Below, in pieces: positions 11,236-22,665 of a DNA stretch of 64,000 nt. Made by a program: the position numbers and the translations under genes. The stretch's first letter is position 1. Each line of letters opens with the position of its first letter. The notes beneath the pieces are model-generated. The model searched no databases, was not told the origin of the DNA, and saw only the letters and a program-made list of their open reading frames with translations. Source of the DNA: Perognathus longimembris pacificus (lineage: Eukaryota; Chordata; Mammalia; Rodentia; Heteromyidae); NCBI RefSeq assembly GCF_023159225.1, contig NC_063171.1, positions 3,515,501 to 3,579,500 of the forward strand, read 5' to 3'.

Positions 11236-12800
11236 GGGTTGGGGAGGAAGATGGTGCCGTCACAATAGGGAGGCATCCCAACTCACTTCAGCCAAATAGC
11301 AAATAGTGAGCTGGGAACTCCAACACCCAATGCCCCATCAAGAGACCGGCAAACCCAACAACCAGAACAAACAGAGAAACACAGGAAATGAAAGAGAACA
11401 AAGAAAGAAAAGCCTATAATCTACACAGAGCCAGAAAATCTCAGGGTACCCCCCAACCCCAGCCCGAACAGGGCCAGGCTGAGAAAGCAGCCCCGGCACC
11501 AGCGAACAGGACCGCAGATCATCAGCGACCACAGAAGCAACAGCAGAAAAGTCCCACCGTGAGTACAGAGACCAGACAGCAGGAGCTCCATGGGCCCCAA
11601 ACTGCACAGACTGGACCCCAAACTGTGCAGACTGGGCCGAGCCAGATGGCAGCATGAGACCAGCGGTGTGGGACCAAACAGCTGGGACCATACAACAGCG
11701 AGAGAACCGGGTGCTGTGGATGTGGAGATCTGGGGCCGCCACCACCACCACCGCCAAATGATCACCACACCCCAGCTCGGAAAATCCCACAGCAGTGCGT
11801 GACACACACACAATCCAGGACCAGTAAGTTCCCCATTGCCCCTATCCCCACCCCCAAATGGGAGATCAGTTTTGGCAGAGACCCAAAACCTGACTTAGAG
11901 CTCATCACAAGGGGACAAAGAAACTAGAGATCTCTCCCTCCCACTCCCTGCCCTGAGGGAACAAAAGGCCCTATATCTGGCAGCTCTAGGACCCTACAGC
12001 TTCTGGGAGAACACAGGAGCTAGCAGCGGGAGGACAGCACCCAACAAAGTGGCTGGGGATACACCTTAGGCCAGCATCCCCCAAAACCCCACCTGGGGAG
12101 CCTGAATCTGCCTGCACCAGTCCTCCCAGCAGGGACCCAGGGCTGGCGGGCATTTGACCTCCAGTTGAGGCCCCCCTGGTCTGCGTGGACTTTTTGAACA
12201 ACAGTCGCAGGCTTGCTGGTGTGCAATACCAGCCCAGCAGGGTCACCTGGGCACGAGCACACGCCCCTCTCACAGCGGAGGCACAGAGAGTCTGTGGGCA
12301 CCAACCAACACCCAGACTCTTGAACCTGCTGGGGACCACGCATACTGACCCCACAGTAGATTTGTGAGAGGGCACAAGCACCCTCCAACAATCCGGGGCA
12401 GCGCGCCCCCCAAAAGAAGCACAAGCGCTCACACACAAGTGCCTCCCAGAGGGCCCACATGGGTCAGCATTCTAGCCTTCCAGCAGGAGGGTCCTGCACT
12501 CACTCCCCTGCAGGAGTGTACAGGTGAGCAAGCTGTCCTTCAGTGGCATCGCCCGCTCTGATAGGTGCACTCCACATAGGTGGGTGAGCTTCCCCTCAGC
12601 AGCAACACTCAATCTGAGAGGCAAGCTCTCTTGACCCACAGAAAATAGCAGGGAAAGAATCAAAGAAGAGAAAAGTCACCACACCATGCTGAATCAGCAA
12701 ACTGCGAACCCACAACAGGGGCCCACAACGGTCAGCACAGGACAGCGGCAGAGCAAGGTCCTGCAGAGAAAGCCACAGAACCTACCCATCCCTAACTGCA
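11236..12800 (+). promoter_or_regulatory. L1 5'UTR, candidate internal promoter region
   Basis: About 1.56 kb of unusually GC-rich sequence compared with its AT-rich surroundings, immediately upstream of ORF1. L1 5'UTRs carry the RNA polymerase II promoter in known families. That role is inferred here from position only. Long ORFs on both strands (for example minus strand 11338-11811 and 11986-12438) are a by-product of the GC content. Confidence 0.7.
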
Positions 12801-13875
12801 GTGAGGGTAACTGCCTTGGCAACAACTGAGACGGTCATGCTCACCCATAAGGTTCAACAGCCGAACTCAAACCCAGAGCCAGGATACAAACAATTCCCCC
12901 CTGGCAGACCAACGGGAACCAGCACAAAGCCAAGACAAGGCTGCCACCTAGAGGCCCCCGAAAGGAAGTGCAGGAAGCAATACATAACTGCTTCACTACA
13001 AATGCGTAAATCACAAAGAAATATTACAAATTTCATGAAAGGTCAACCCAACTCGCCACCTCCAAAAAGCAGTATGACTGAAGAGGAGATAGAGATTAAA
13101 AAAAAAAAAAAAACTGAGGCTAAGGTAGCAGAAATGATCGAAAGCGTCAGGAATGAATTCAGAAAACAATTCCAGGAATTTAGAATGGAATTCTTGAAGG
13201 ATCTTCAGGAACTCAAGAAAGAAATGGAAGCAAAAATAGATACAGTCTATTCCTCCGTTAAAGAAGACATTAACATCCTGAGAAACGAAATGCATGAAAA
13301 AATAGATTCAAAACACAAATCATTAAAAGAAGAAATAACCATAATGAGAGCTGATCTGGCAACCATAAACAGCTCACTTGCCTCAATGCAAACCACACTC
13401 AAAGCCACATCACAAAGAATTGATCATCTTGAATCTTGAGTCTCTCTTTTGGATGATGATTCAGCTGATAAGGACCAGAAGATTACTGCACTCCAAGAAA
13501 CTGTCAAACTCCAGGGCAAACTAATCCAGGAGATAGTGGACAGGGAGAAGAGATACAATCTGCATATAATCATAATAGATGAAGGAGAGGAGTACCAGAG
13601 CAGAGGTATACAACACATATTCAGTAGAATTATTACAGAGAATGTCCGCAACCTCAAAAGGGAAAAACCTCACCCAAATAACAGAAGCATATAGAACACC
13701 TTGCAGACCGGACCCTAGAAGAACCACCCCCAAACACATTAAAATAAAGTCCTCAGATTTCAACAATAAGGAGCATATTCTGAATGCAGTCAAAAAAAAA
13801 AAAAAGAAAGAAAGAAAGAACTATATTACCACAGAATCACAGCAGACCTCTCCACACAAACTTACAATGCACTAA
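12801..13875 (+). pseudogene. L1 ORF1 (RNA-binding chaperone), frameshifted
   Basis: ORF1p is the trimeric nucleic-acid chaperone that packages L1 RNA. The first 212 codons (12801-13439) give a basic, disordered N-terminus, a lysine run encoded by the A15 tract near 13098, and then a long heptad-patterned coiled coil (about residues 100-210). A stop at 13439 ends that frame. Sequence continuing the coiled coil and entering the RRM-like domain resumes in another frame at 13449-13694, and a third frame (13579-13875) carries the later part. At least two frameshifts have therefore occurred, and A-run slippage at 13792-13804 is a likely cause of further decay. A few hundred bases after 13875 look like degraded C-terminal domain and spacer. 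Confidence 0.82.
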
Positions 13876-14208
13876 GAGCCTAGAAGAACACAATCCCAGT
13901 CCTCCAGGCCAACAACTGACAACCCAGAATTAGACACCCAGCAAAATTAGAATTTACTTTTGAGGGAAAAGACAGATATTTTCATAGCAAAGAGGAACTA
14001 AAGGAATATGTGAGCAAAATCCAGCCTTAGAGCTAATTCTAAGAGGGGAACCCCACCCAACAGAAACCGTTCAGGACCGTCAGACAGAAACAGAAAGAAA
14101 CCACAATGGCCAGAACACAACAGGAAGAGCAGCTCAATAAAGACAAGAAAAAGGCAGAGGAAACACAGCCTAACAGGAAAATGGAAGGGAAAAAAACCAC
14201 ACCTATCC

Positions 14209-16148
14209 ATGATCTCTTTGAATATAAATGGTATAAATGCTCTGATAAAGAGGAGCAGACTGACAGAGTGGATCCATAAACAAAAAATTGCTATCTGTTG
14301 TCTTCAAGAGACCCATCTAACACCAAGGGACAAAAACAGGGTCCGAATGAAAGGATGGAGCAAGATCTTCCAAGCAAATGCACCTACCAAAATGGCAGGG
14401 GTAGCCATCCTGATTTCAGACAAGCTCGACTGAACCCCATCGACTCTACTCCCGAGCTACTAGAGCTGATCCAAAACTTTGGCAAAGTTGAAGGATATAA
14501 AATAAACCTTCAAAAATCAACGGCCTTTCTCTATGCTAATGACCCGAAGACCGAGGCTGATATCAGGAAAGCAACTCCCTTTGCAATAGCCCCCCAAAAC
14601 ATAAAATACCTAGGAATAACCCTAACCAAAGAAGTGAAAGACCTCTTTGAGGAGAACTTTAAAACCTTGAAAAATGAAATTAAGTCAGAACTAAGGAAAT
14701 GGAAAAACCTCCCATGCTCCTGGATTGGGAGGATTAATATAATCAAAATGGCAATATTGCCAAAGGCTATCGACAAATTCAATGCAATACCCATTAATAT
14801 CCCAACACCATTTTTTGATGAAATAGAGGAAGCAATCCAGAAATTCATATGGAACAATAAAAGACCTAGAATAGCAAAAACAATCCTAAGCAGAAAGAAC
14901 AGTGCTGGAGGAATTACAATAACCAACTTCAAGTTGTATTATAAAGCTATAGTAATAAAAACAGGTTGGTATTAGCACCGGAACAGGCCTGAAGACCAAT
15001 GGAACAGAATTGAAGACCTGGGAATGAACCCACAGAACTACGCCTACTTAATCTTTGATAAAGGGGCTAAAACAATAGTTTGGAAGAAAGATAGCCTTTT
15101 TAACAAATTGTGCTGGAAAAACTGGCTCAACACATGCAACAAACGAAAACTAGATCCTTATATATCACCCTGCACCAAAATCAATTCCAAATGGATTAAA
15201 GACCTCGAAATCAAAACAGACACCCTGAAAACACTAAAGGAAGGAGTAGGAGAAACACTTGGGCTCCTTGGCGCAGAACGGAACTTCCTTAACAAAGACC
15301 CAGAAAGGCTACAAATCAAAGAAAGGTTGGACAAATGTGACTGCATCAAACTGCACAGCTTCTGCACGGCAAAGGACATAGCTCGCAAGATAAACAGAAA
15401 GCCCACAGACTGGGAGAAGATCTTTACCAGCCATTCAACGGACAAAGGCCTCATATCTAAAATATATGCAGAACTAAAAAAATTACCTTCCTCCAAAACA
15501 AAACTGCAAAGAACCAATAGCCCGCTCATCAAGTGAGCTAAAGACTTACAAAGAGACTTCTCTGATGAGGAAATGAGAATGGCCAAGAGGCATATGAAAA
15601 AGTGCTCTACATCACTGGCCATAAAAGAAATGCAAATCAAAACAACATTGAGATTCCATCTCACCCCAGTAAGAATGTCCTATATCAAGAAAACTAACAA
15701 TAACAATTGTTGGAGGGGATGTGGCCAAAAGGGAACCCTACTTCATTGTTGGTGGGAATGTAAACTGGTTCAGCCACTCTGGCAAGCAGTATGGAGATTC
15801 CTCAGAAGGCTAAATGTAGAACTCCCCTATGACCCAGCAACCCCACTTTTGGGTATCTATCCAAAAAACCACAAACAAAATCACAGTAAAGCCACCAGCA
15901 CAACATCGTTCATTGCAGCACAATTTGTCATAGCGAGAATCTGGAACCAACCCAGATGCCCCTCCGTAGACGAATGGATCAGGAAAATGTGGTACATATA
16001 CACAATGGAATTTTATGCCTCAGTCAGAAAGAATGACATTGCCCCATTTGTAAGGAAATGGAAGGACTTGGAAAAAATTATACTAAGTGAAGTGAGCCAG
16101 ACCCAAAGAAACATGGACTCTATGGTCTCCCTTATTGGGAATAATTAG
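14209..16148 (+). pseudogene. L1 ORF2 with endonuclease core, RT core deleted
   Basis: ORF2p is the L1 endonuclease and reverse transcriptase. The start (14209) encodes the first ~75 residues of the APE-like endonuclease, including the N-terminal SLNINGIN motif and the CCLQETH motif with its metal-binding glutamate. At about 14430 the sequence jumps to a point downstream of the reverse-transcriptase FADD motif ([16 protein letters not shown]). The rest of the endonuclease and the catalytic palm are missing, about 2 kb by comparison with other L1s here. The thumb and C-terminal region continue (14440-14975, 15024-15536, 15573-16148) and include the Cys-rich C-terminal motif ([15 protein letters not shown]). 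Stops at 14973-14975 and 15534-15536 break it further. It cannot encode an active enzyme. Confidence 0.88.
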
Positions 16149-16676
16149 CACAAGTTTAGGCAAGTCACAGCAGAGGATCACAAGAGCCCAATAGCTATAC
16201 CCTTATGATGATATAAGATGATGCTAAGTGAAATGAACTCCATGTTATGGAAATGATTGTTATATCACAGTTGTAACTACTTTCAACATCCCATGTGTAT
16301 CTGTAGCTTCTACTATTGATGATGTTCTTGTATCACCTTCCTGTGATTGTATCTATACTATCTCTGTAATCTTATCTGAGTATATTAGAAACTGTGTATA
16401 CTGGTATTAGAACTAGGAAATTGAAAGGGAATACCAAAATTGAGAGACACAGGGTAAAAAAAAGACAAACAACTACAAAAGAAATACTTACAAAACTGTT
16501 TGGTGTAAGTTAACTGAACACCTCAGGGGGGGAAATGGTAAGGGGGAGGAGGGAGGGGGGTATGAGGGACAAGGTAACAAACAGTACAAGAAATGTATCC
16601 AATGCCTAACGTATGAAACTGTAACCTCTCTGTACAGCAGTTTGATAATAAAAACTTTAAAAAAAGTATCTTTATG

Positions 16677-16881
16677 GGCTTGGGATATGGCCTAGTGGCA
16701 AGAGTGCTTGCCTCGTATACATGAAGCCCTGGGTTCAATTTCTCAGCACCACATATATAGAAAATAGCCAGAAGTGGCACTGTGGCTCAATTGGCAGAGT
16801 GCTTGCGTTGAGCAAAAAGAAGCCAGGGACAGTGTTCAGGCCCTGAGTTTAAGGCCCAGGACTAGCAAAAACAAAATAAAC
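16677..16881 (+). mobile_element. IDL-Geo SINE
   Basis: Lies immediately downstream of the L1 A tail. It has an ID-like monomer (ggatatggcctagtggcaag), a decayed B box (ggttcaatttctc), a Geo monomer and an A-rich tail. A weak target-site duplication, aaaagtat, lies at 16662-16669 and 16882-16889. Confidence 0.88.
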
Positions 16882-16889
16882 AAAAGTAT

Positions 16890-17110
16890 ATAGTTTTACA
16901 AAATGGTTTCAAGATGTCAGTTTATATGTGCAATCTTTCACCACTGCACATACTCTTCTTATCTCTACCCCCTTCATGATCCTCTCAGGTTCTCTACTTC
17001 CATTTTCATGGAGCTACCTTGAGTGTTAGGTCTGTATTTGATGATAGCTATAGTTTCCAACACCACTTCTGCCAACCCATGATCTTGGGATGTGTTTCAA
17101 CCTCCTTATG
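16890..17110. repeat. Dispersed repeat R1 (antisense L1-like 3' end)
   Basis: Weakly similar to segments at 8325-8560, 24780-24980, 27710-27860 and 34575-34760. All share a pattern of T-rich start, 'gt.gtacaaa.g.gtt.caa', 'cag(t)gc.tattgatca', and a C/T-rich stretch with cccatc. I read it as the 3' end of an older L1 subfamily in antisense. The assignment is by eye. Confidence 0.45.
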
Positions 17111-18385
17111 TCTTCTTAAGTGCACACGTGAATTTTTAATGTGTCTACTTATCTATCTCTCATTACTGCTTTTGTTAAATGAACATGCAATTATATCCTT
17201 TCCACATTATTTTATTGATAGTTTTTAAAATGAATATATAAATGTTTATTCTCAAGACAGTAACTGTGAGATGCGTGCATAACAGAAATTGTACTTGCTT
17301 TTACTTTAATATTTTGTAGATTCTGAATTTAAAAATATGCATTAGATTCATTGAATTTTGCTTGGAACTTCATCTTACTTTAGTTTTATTATAATGCAGA
17401 AGAAAGCACGTGTTTAACAAATGCAGGAGACAATGTCTAATTGCCTCCAATGGCTTTCCTACATAAACTACATACTTGCAGTCTCATCTCAGATGCTAAC
17501 ACATGTGGGGAAGTGTCTCAAAATATTCTTCCAGTCAGGATGAATTCTTTCCCCACAATCCCCATTTTAATCTTGGATTGTCAAGCCACCAAAGGATCTT
17601 GGTGTGATTTTAGACAGATTTTGTTCTACCTGTCCATGTGGAACCAGAGCAAAATGGTATCTTGATAATGTCTTGCATTCCAGACTGGGTGGTTTTGTTC
17701 ACAAAACCATAGTGATACAAGGTTGTGGACTTTTAAACATTTCTTTGTAGCATGCAGTAGGGGCAGTAATGCAGTGACAATTACAAGGATATTTCATTTG
17801 TTTCCTCAGTGTCAGAAGAAAAACAAGTAGGGATCAGTATTGCATCCATTTTTGTCCTCCTCCAAGACTGTAACTATACTTAATCTAAATATAATATGCT
17901 ACTACTTAGAATAGAACAATGAAATTGCTTTTGTTTATATTTTGTAAATCCAGGTGGAACTCTTTATCTTCCTGGCCAGTAATATTGATTGATATTTTTC
18001 CATGTAGTTTTCATAATCAAATAGTTTTTAAAATATTGCTGGCTACATTACAAAACACTATTTTTTTCAAAACTACAATTGAAATGGGAGCTTTGTCCTT
18101 GATTGACAAGTGCTCTGCAACTTTTGATCTATGTCCCCAAACTTTATTTTAACAAGGTAGATGAAGTAGCCTTACAGAGAAAAATAGTGTTGAGTGAACA
18201 GGGACAAACAACAAAGTGAACTCAGTAATAAACTGAAGCATAGACTTTCTAAGGTGTTGACTCATGCCACTGTCATACATAAAGGGAAAACTCAGAGCAA
18301 GAACCTGATATTAAACTCTTTATTTGTAATTCCAAATTGTAAATAATTATCATGAAAATCAGTAGTAAAATTAGTTCTTATGACC
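17111..18385. other. Intergenic DNA without a recognised gene
   Basis: AT-rich, apparently single-copy. Short ORFs (for example 17441-17665, 17919-18152) lack codon bias and any recognisable domain. Confidence 0.5.
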
Positions 18386-18389
18386 TTTT

Positions 18390-18700
18390 TAAAAAAATGA
18401 TTTTATTGTCATGGTGATGTACAGAGGGATTACAGTTACATATGTAAGGTAGTGAGTATATTGCTTGTCAAACTTGTTACCTCCTCCTTCATTTTTCTGC
18501 CACTTTCTCGCCTGCCCAATCCCACTCCACCGCTCCTGAGTTGTTCAGTTTATTTCCAACATATTGTCTTGTGAGTATGTTTGTTGCATTAGTTCACCTT
18601 TTATCCTGTCTCACCATTTTGGTGTTCCCCTACCATTCCCTAATTCATATATGCAATAGCTTTTATAGAGAAAGAGCTATTGTCATTACTCTAATCCTTT
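18390..18700 (-). mobile_element. L1 3' end fragment, antisense
   Basis: Antisense L1 3'UTR landmarks in order: 'tttattgtcatggtgatgta', 'gattacagttacatatgtaa', 'gttacctcctccttcatttt', then 'ttccaacatattgtcttgtg'. Non-coding. Confidence 0.8.
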
Positions 18701-18978
18701 TGCTCTATTGCTCATATTTTACCAGTTGAACACCTTGTCACCATTTCCCCAAATATTTCATTATATATTTTCTAAAACATAAAATTTTCATAGAATTAGA
18801 AAACAACTTAAGAAAACTAATACAATGTAATTGAGTAAAGATTTTGAAAAAGAGTTTAAAATTAACAAACTTTGCAAGGTATTTAAACCATTATTTGAAA
18901 GTATGAGTATTATTAGCACATGACTATAAACAGCAGGCTTTGGAGAGAAGGAAAAGAAACCATTCATACTAGAATACC

Positions 18979-19926
18979 CTACTTTGTTTCTAGAAAAATA
19001 GGTCTCACTGTGAATGTTTTCTTCAGAGCCCTAGTGACATTCCTATTCCTAAGACTATAGATCAAAGGGTTTAACACAGGTGTGAGTATGGTGTAGAAGA
19101 CTGACACCACCATGTCCTTCTCAGGGGTGTGGTAGGAGCTGGGGAGCATGTAGGTATATATGGCAGCACCATAGAAGAGAATGACCACTGTCATATGGGA
19201 AGAACAGGTGGCTAGGGCCTTCTTCCTGCCCTCTGCTGACTTCATCCTGTGAACAGTGAGGAGGATGAATGAATAGGAGCTTGAAATGACCATTATAGGG
19301 ATGAGGAGCATGAGGACACAGCACAGGTACATGAGTGTCTCATAGAGAGAGGTGTCTGAGCAGGAGAGCTTCAGTACAGCAGGAACTTCACAGAAGAAGT
19401 GATGAATCTCTCTGGATTTGCAGAATGGGAAGGTCATAGTGATTGGAGTGAGCATGAAGCCATCCACAGATCCCAGAAACCAGCAACCAGATGCCAGGAG
19501 GAGACAAATCTTATGGTTCAAGAGGACAGGATAACGGAGTGGATGGCAGATGGCCACATAGCGGTCATAAGACATGGCAGCCAGGAGAAAAAACTCTGCA
19601 CCCACAAGTGTCAAATACAGGAACATCTGTATTCCACATTCAGAAACTGAGATTCTATTCATTCCAGTTATCTGGTCCATGAGCATCTTGGGCACAGTGA
19701 CTGTAATGTACATCATGTCCATGAGGGACAACTGGCTGATGAAATAGTACATGGGGGTGTGGAGGTGGATGTCAGTGTGTATCACAATGATGAGGACAGC
19801 ATTTCCACATAAGGCCATCAGGAAAACCCCAGAAATGACCACACAGAGCAGAGCTGGGTGTTGGGATTGACTGAAGAGTCCCACCAGGATGAAATCTGAC
19901 TGTGCTGTGTGGTTGTCCATCCACAT
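18979..19926 (-). CDS. Olfactory receptor, OR2T-like (family 2)
   Basis: An odorant-binding class A GPCR of the olfactory sensory neuron cilium, signalling through Golf and cAMP. The ORF is intact: 315 aa, single exon, the normal OR length. Visible hallmarks are an N-glycosylation site NHT (residues 5-7), GN in TM1 (41-42), LHTPMY (55-60), Cys97 at the start of TM3, [10 protein letters not shown] (118-127), extra OR cysteines 179, 189 and 199 in loop 2, [15 protein letters not shown] (230-244) at TM6 and [12 protein letters not shown] (283-294) in TM7. The loop-2/TM5 region ([26 protein letters not shown]) and the TM6-7 loop ([21 protein letters not shown]) are typical of the OR2T group, closest in my memory to OR2T10/OR2T11. 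Met3 is an alternative start. The substitution MYYF for the usual MYFF is minor. The upstream exon and promoter are not identified. Confidence 0.95.
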   Translation of the reverse strand: MWMDNHTAQSDFILVGLFSQSQHPALLCVVISGVFLMALCGNAVLIIVIHTDIHLHTPMYYFISQLSLMDMMYITVTVPKMLMDQITGMNRISVSECGIQMFLYLTLVGAEFFLLAAMSYDRYVAICHPLRYPVLLNHKICLLLASGCWFLGSVDGFMLTPITMTFPFCKSREIHHFFCEVPAVLKLSCSDTSLYETLMYLCCVLMLLIPIMVISSSYSFILLTVHRMKSAEGRKKALATCSSHMTVVILFYGAAIYTYMLPSSYHTPEKDMVVSVFYTILTPVLNPLIYSLRNRNVTRALKKTFTVRPIFLETK

Positions 19927-20208
19927 GGTGATATTTATTTAGTTTCACATGTGAGCTTTGGAATTAGCACAGTGCTATCCTCTGTGTCATCTGCACAGTG
20001 AACATCCCATATGTTCATGTATTAACCAGACTGGAAGTCCGAGGGGTCCATGTGCCTGTAGCCTTTATGTGTATAGATCACCTGAAATATAACAACTTAT
20101 AAAACCATATTCATTCACATCTGTGGTCAAAACGGTTGTGATTCCTAGCAAAGTTCCTGCAGTTGAAGATCATGAACTTTGATGAGGATGTTTAATATTC
20201 TTTATCTG

Positions 20209-20414
20209 GGGCTGGGGATATGGCCTAGTGGCAAGAGTGCCTGCCTCATATACGTGAGGCCCTGGGTTCGATTCCCCAGCACCACATATACAGAAAATGG
20301 CCAGAAGTGGCGCTGTGGTCAAGTGGCAGAGTGCTAGCCTTGAGCAAAAAGAAGCCAGGGACAGTGCTCAGGCCCAGAGTCCAAGCCCCAGGACTGGCCA
20401 AAAAAAAAAAAAAG
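20209..20414 (+). mobile_element. IDL-Geo SINE
   Basis: A nearly consensus copy. A box tggcctagtggc, B box ggttcgattcc, Geo monomer (one base short in 'gctgtggtcaagtgg') and an A tail. The exact 15-bp target-site duplication aatattctttatctg lies at 20194-20208 and 20415-20429. Confidence 0.95.
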
Positions 20415-20774
20415 AATATTCTTTATCTGCTAGTGATAGAACTTTGCAGAATAGATGCCATGCCAGCATGGGTAGTTAGTTACTAACTAAACTGTGAAAT
20501 CAAACTTTTTATTTGGAAAGTTTTAATGTGTGATTTAGGATATAAGGAAGTGTTAAAAATTCTCAAAGGTATACACTGTACATATAAAAATTTAGAAAAT
20601 AATTGAAAGCAAATTAGGGAAAAATCAATTCCAACTGTTTGAACCCCTCTCTTACAGGATTGGGACAATCCTGTGGTTTTGTGAAGCAAGCGTCATATTC
20701 ACAAGTGCTAGTAAACTCTTGAGGTGTAAAATAAGCTGGTCCTGCTATCATCAAGCCTCCAATCTTCCATCCAG

Positions 20775-20870
20775 TTTACATAAAAATGTGATAGAATAAT
20801 ATTTCATCATAGATTTGTAACATTTAAATAAAGTAATGTATATTTGTAGAATAGTGAGAGAGGCAAACAA
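20775..20870 (+). repeat. Short direct repeat, copy 1
   Basis: About 95 bp (from 'tttacataaaaatgtgatag') that recurs at 21449-21545 with roughly 15% differences by eye. Not recognised as a transposon. Confidence 0.7.
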
Positions 20871-21448
20871 ATGTTAAACAGATGTGTTAAAAGATAATGA
20901 AAGTCATCAAACCATTAGGATGATTTATAAGAGTTGCCAGTACTTCTCTGTGTCTCAGGGACTCTAAAACAGAATCACTAGATTGTTGCTCAGGGAGAAT
21001 TACGTGGCTTGGAAAGGCAATTCAGGAAAATGATAGAAGTAGACAAATACAAATTAGATGAAAACCACTAATATATTGACCTTTCCATTTCTTAAACAAT
21101 TTCTTAAACAATGAATGTTATCATCTAGCACTGATCAAAAACAAAGAAAGAATTCCAGCAGGGATACAAACAAAATAAAGTCAAGCATGAAGAGGATCTA
21201 TAGTTGCATACCAGCTGACACACCATAAAAATGAAATTTAAGTTGGGAGATATACGTACTGTACCATAATCAGACTGCAGCAAAGGTGCCCCTAATACCT
21301 TGCCTGCTTGTTTTCTGCTGAATTGGGAAGGGGTGATACACAGTGTAAGTCGTAGTCAAATCTGTCAGCTGGGGAGAAGAGATGATTTTGATTCTTTTTA
21401 TATTTTCTGAACTCCAATATTTTCTCCCCACTTCTTCTGCTTTCTTCT

Positions 21449-21545
21449 TTACATAAAAATATGATAGAATAATATTTCATCACAGGTTTGTAAAATTTAA
21501 ACAAAGTTGAGGTATGCATGTCTGTAGGATAATGACAGAGACAGA
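21449..21545 (+). repeat. Short direct repeat, copy 2
   Basis: Partner of 20775-20870: shared 'gatagaataatatttcatca', then '.aggtttgtaa.atttaaa.aaagt' and the run into 'gtagaatag/gtaggataatg'. Same orientation, about 670 bp apart. Confidence 0.7.
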
Positions 21546-21775
21546 TGTGTATCTACAAACTTGTGTATCTACAAGCAAGCAACCTCACTGAGACTCACTG
21601 TGGATGCAGAAAGAGGCTTGTGGCTAAAATCCCTGACAGTGGCTCTCAACTCTGAGAAACCAATAGTCTCTGAAAATAAACCAAGGTGCTACAAAGATAG
21701 AGATGGGTAAGTCTGGGCAGTCAGTACTGATCAAGTACCCTATTCCTTCCTCAGCCACTGCAATAGTCTTCTCTT

Positions 21776-21981
21776 TTTTTTGGGGGGGGGGGCAGTCCTA
21801 GGCCGTGAACTCAGGGCCTGAGCACTGTCCCTGGCTTGTTTTTTGCTCAAGGCTAGCACTCTGCCACTTGAGTCACAGCGTCACTTCTGGCCATTTTCTG
21901 TATATGTGGTGCTGAGGAATCAAACCCAGGGCCTCATGTATACGCGGCAAACACTCTTGCCACTAGGCCATATTCCCAGCC
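21776..21981 (-). mobile_element. IDL-Geo SINE, antisense
   Basis: T/G-rich tail, antisense Geo monomer and antisense ID-like monomer. The exact 15-bp target-site duplication caatagtcttctctt lies at 21761-21775 and 21982-21996. Confidence 0.95.
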
Positions 21982-22174
21982 CAATAGTCTTCTCTTGACT
22001 GTGTTGCATACTATCAGAGAGTCAAAGAGTTTGGATTCTAGACATTGCTTGGGAATTATTCATGGTAAATATTAAATTTCCATGGGAAGAAAATAATATC
22101 TCCTCTTATATAGAGTAATTTAGCAATGGTAACAATACAGGGATACTTCAAAAAAAGTCCCAAGTACCAATGCA

Positions 22175-22665
22175 TTTTGTTGTTATTGTAGAACTGAAAT
22201 ATGGAGTGGTTAAAGTTCTATGTCAGGTAAAGAGTACATTCATTTTTGAACAATGTCACCCCTCCCTTGCTCTCTCCCTGATTTTCCCTCCTGTCCCCCC
22301 CCAAGTTGTCTACTTCATTTTCAACACAGTGTCTAATGAGTGCCACTGCTGCATTTGTTCACTGTCTGTCCCTCTGTTTTTGTGGTCCCCACTTACCCTC
22401 CCAAAGACATATTAAAAAAAAAAAAACAAGACAAAAGGAAAAGAAAATAAAAACAGCAAAAAAGAAAAAAAAGTCTTGTTTCCAATTCCTGGAGTTCACC
22501 TCGACAAATACCATTTTATATGATCATATGCACATAGGTATGGTGCCTTTGTTTTTCTCCCCTAAGAATGTCCTCTTTTTGTCTCACTCTGTGTATGATT
22601 GCCTAGAGATTGTACAATTTATCATGTCTCAGGGTATTTTTACCACCCAATATGCCAAAACTATT
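22175..22665 (-). mobile_element. L1 3' end fragment, antisense
   Basis: Antisense L1 3'UTR: 'aaagagtacattcatttttg', 'aacaatgtcacccctccctt', then 'ttttcaacacagtgtctaat' and an A-rich stretch near 22411-22472. It is similar to 28835-29228. Confidence 0.75.

Larger units (their letters stand above)
11236..16661 (+). mobile_element. Near full-length L1 retrotransposon with an internal ORF2 deletion
   Basis: A LINE-1 with all regions in order: GC-rich 5'UTR (11236-12800), ORF1 (12801-about 13870), ORF2 (14209-16148), and 3'UTR with a G-rich stretch (16530-16560), AATAAA and A tail (about 16650-16661). The 5' end starts ggggaggaagatgg, which looks like a true L1 start. ORF1 is frameshifted and ORF2 has lost about 2 kb, including the polymerase active site, so it cannot move by itself. 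Confidence 0.9.

Noticed and set aside
11338..11811. 157-codon minus-strand ORF
   Set aside because: It lies antisense in the GC-rich L1 5'UTR, has no domain, and overlaps other long frames on both strands; a composition artefact.
11986..12460. Overlapping 146-150-codon minus-strand ORFs
   Set aside because: Same reason: antisense to the L1 5'UTR, two frames open at once.
19121..19682. ORFs on other frames across the OR2T-like gene
   Set aside because: Shadow frames of the real minus-strand OR.
20223..20275. Possible tRNA gene from A and B boxes
   Set aside because: These are the Pol III promoter boxes of IDL-Geo SINEs; no cloverleaf or anticodon arm can be formed convincingly.
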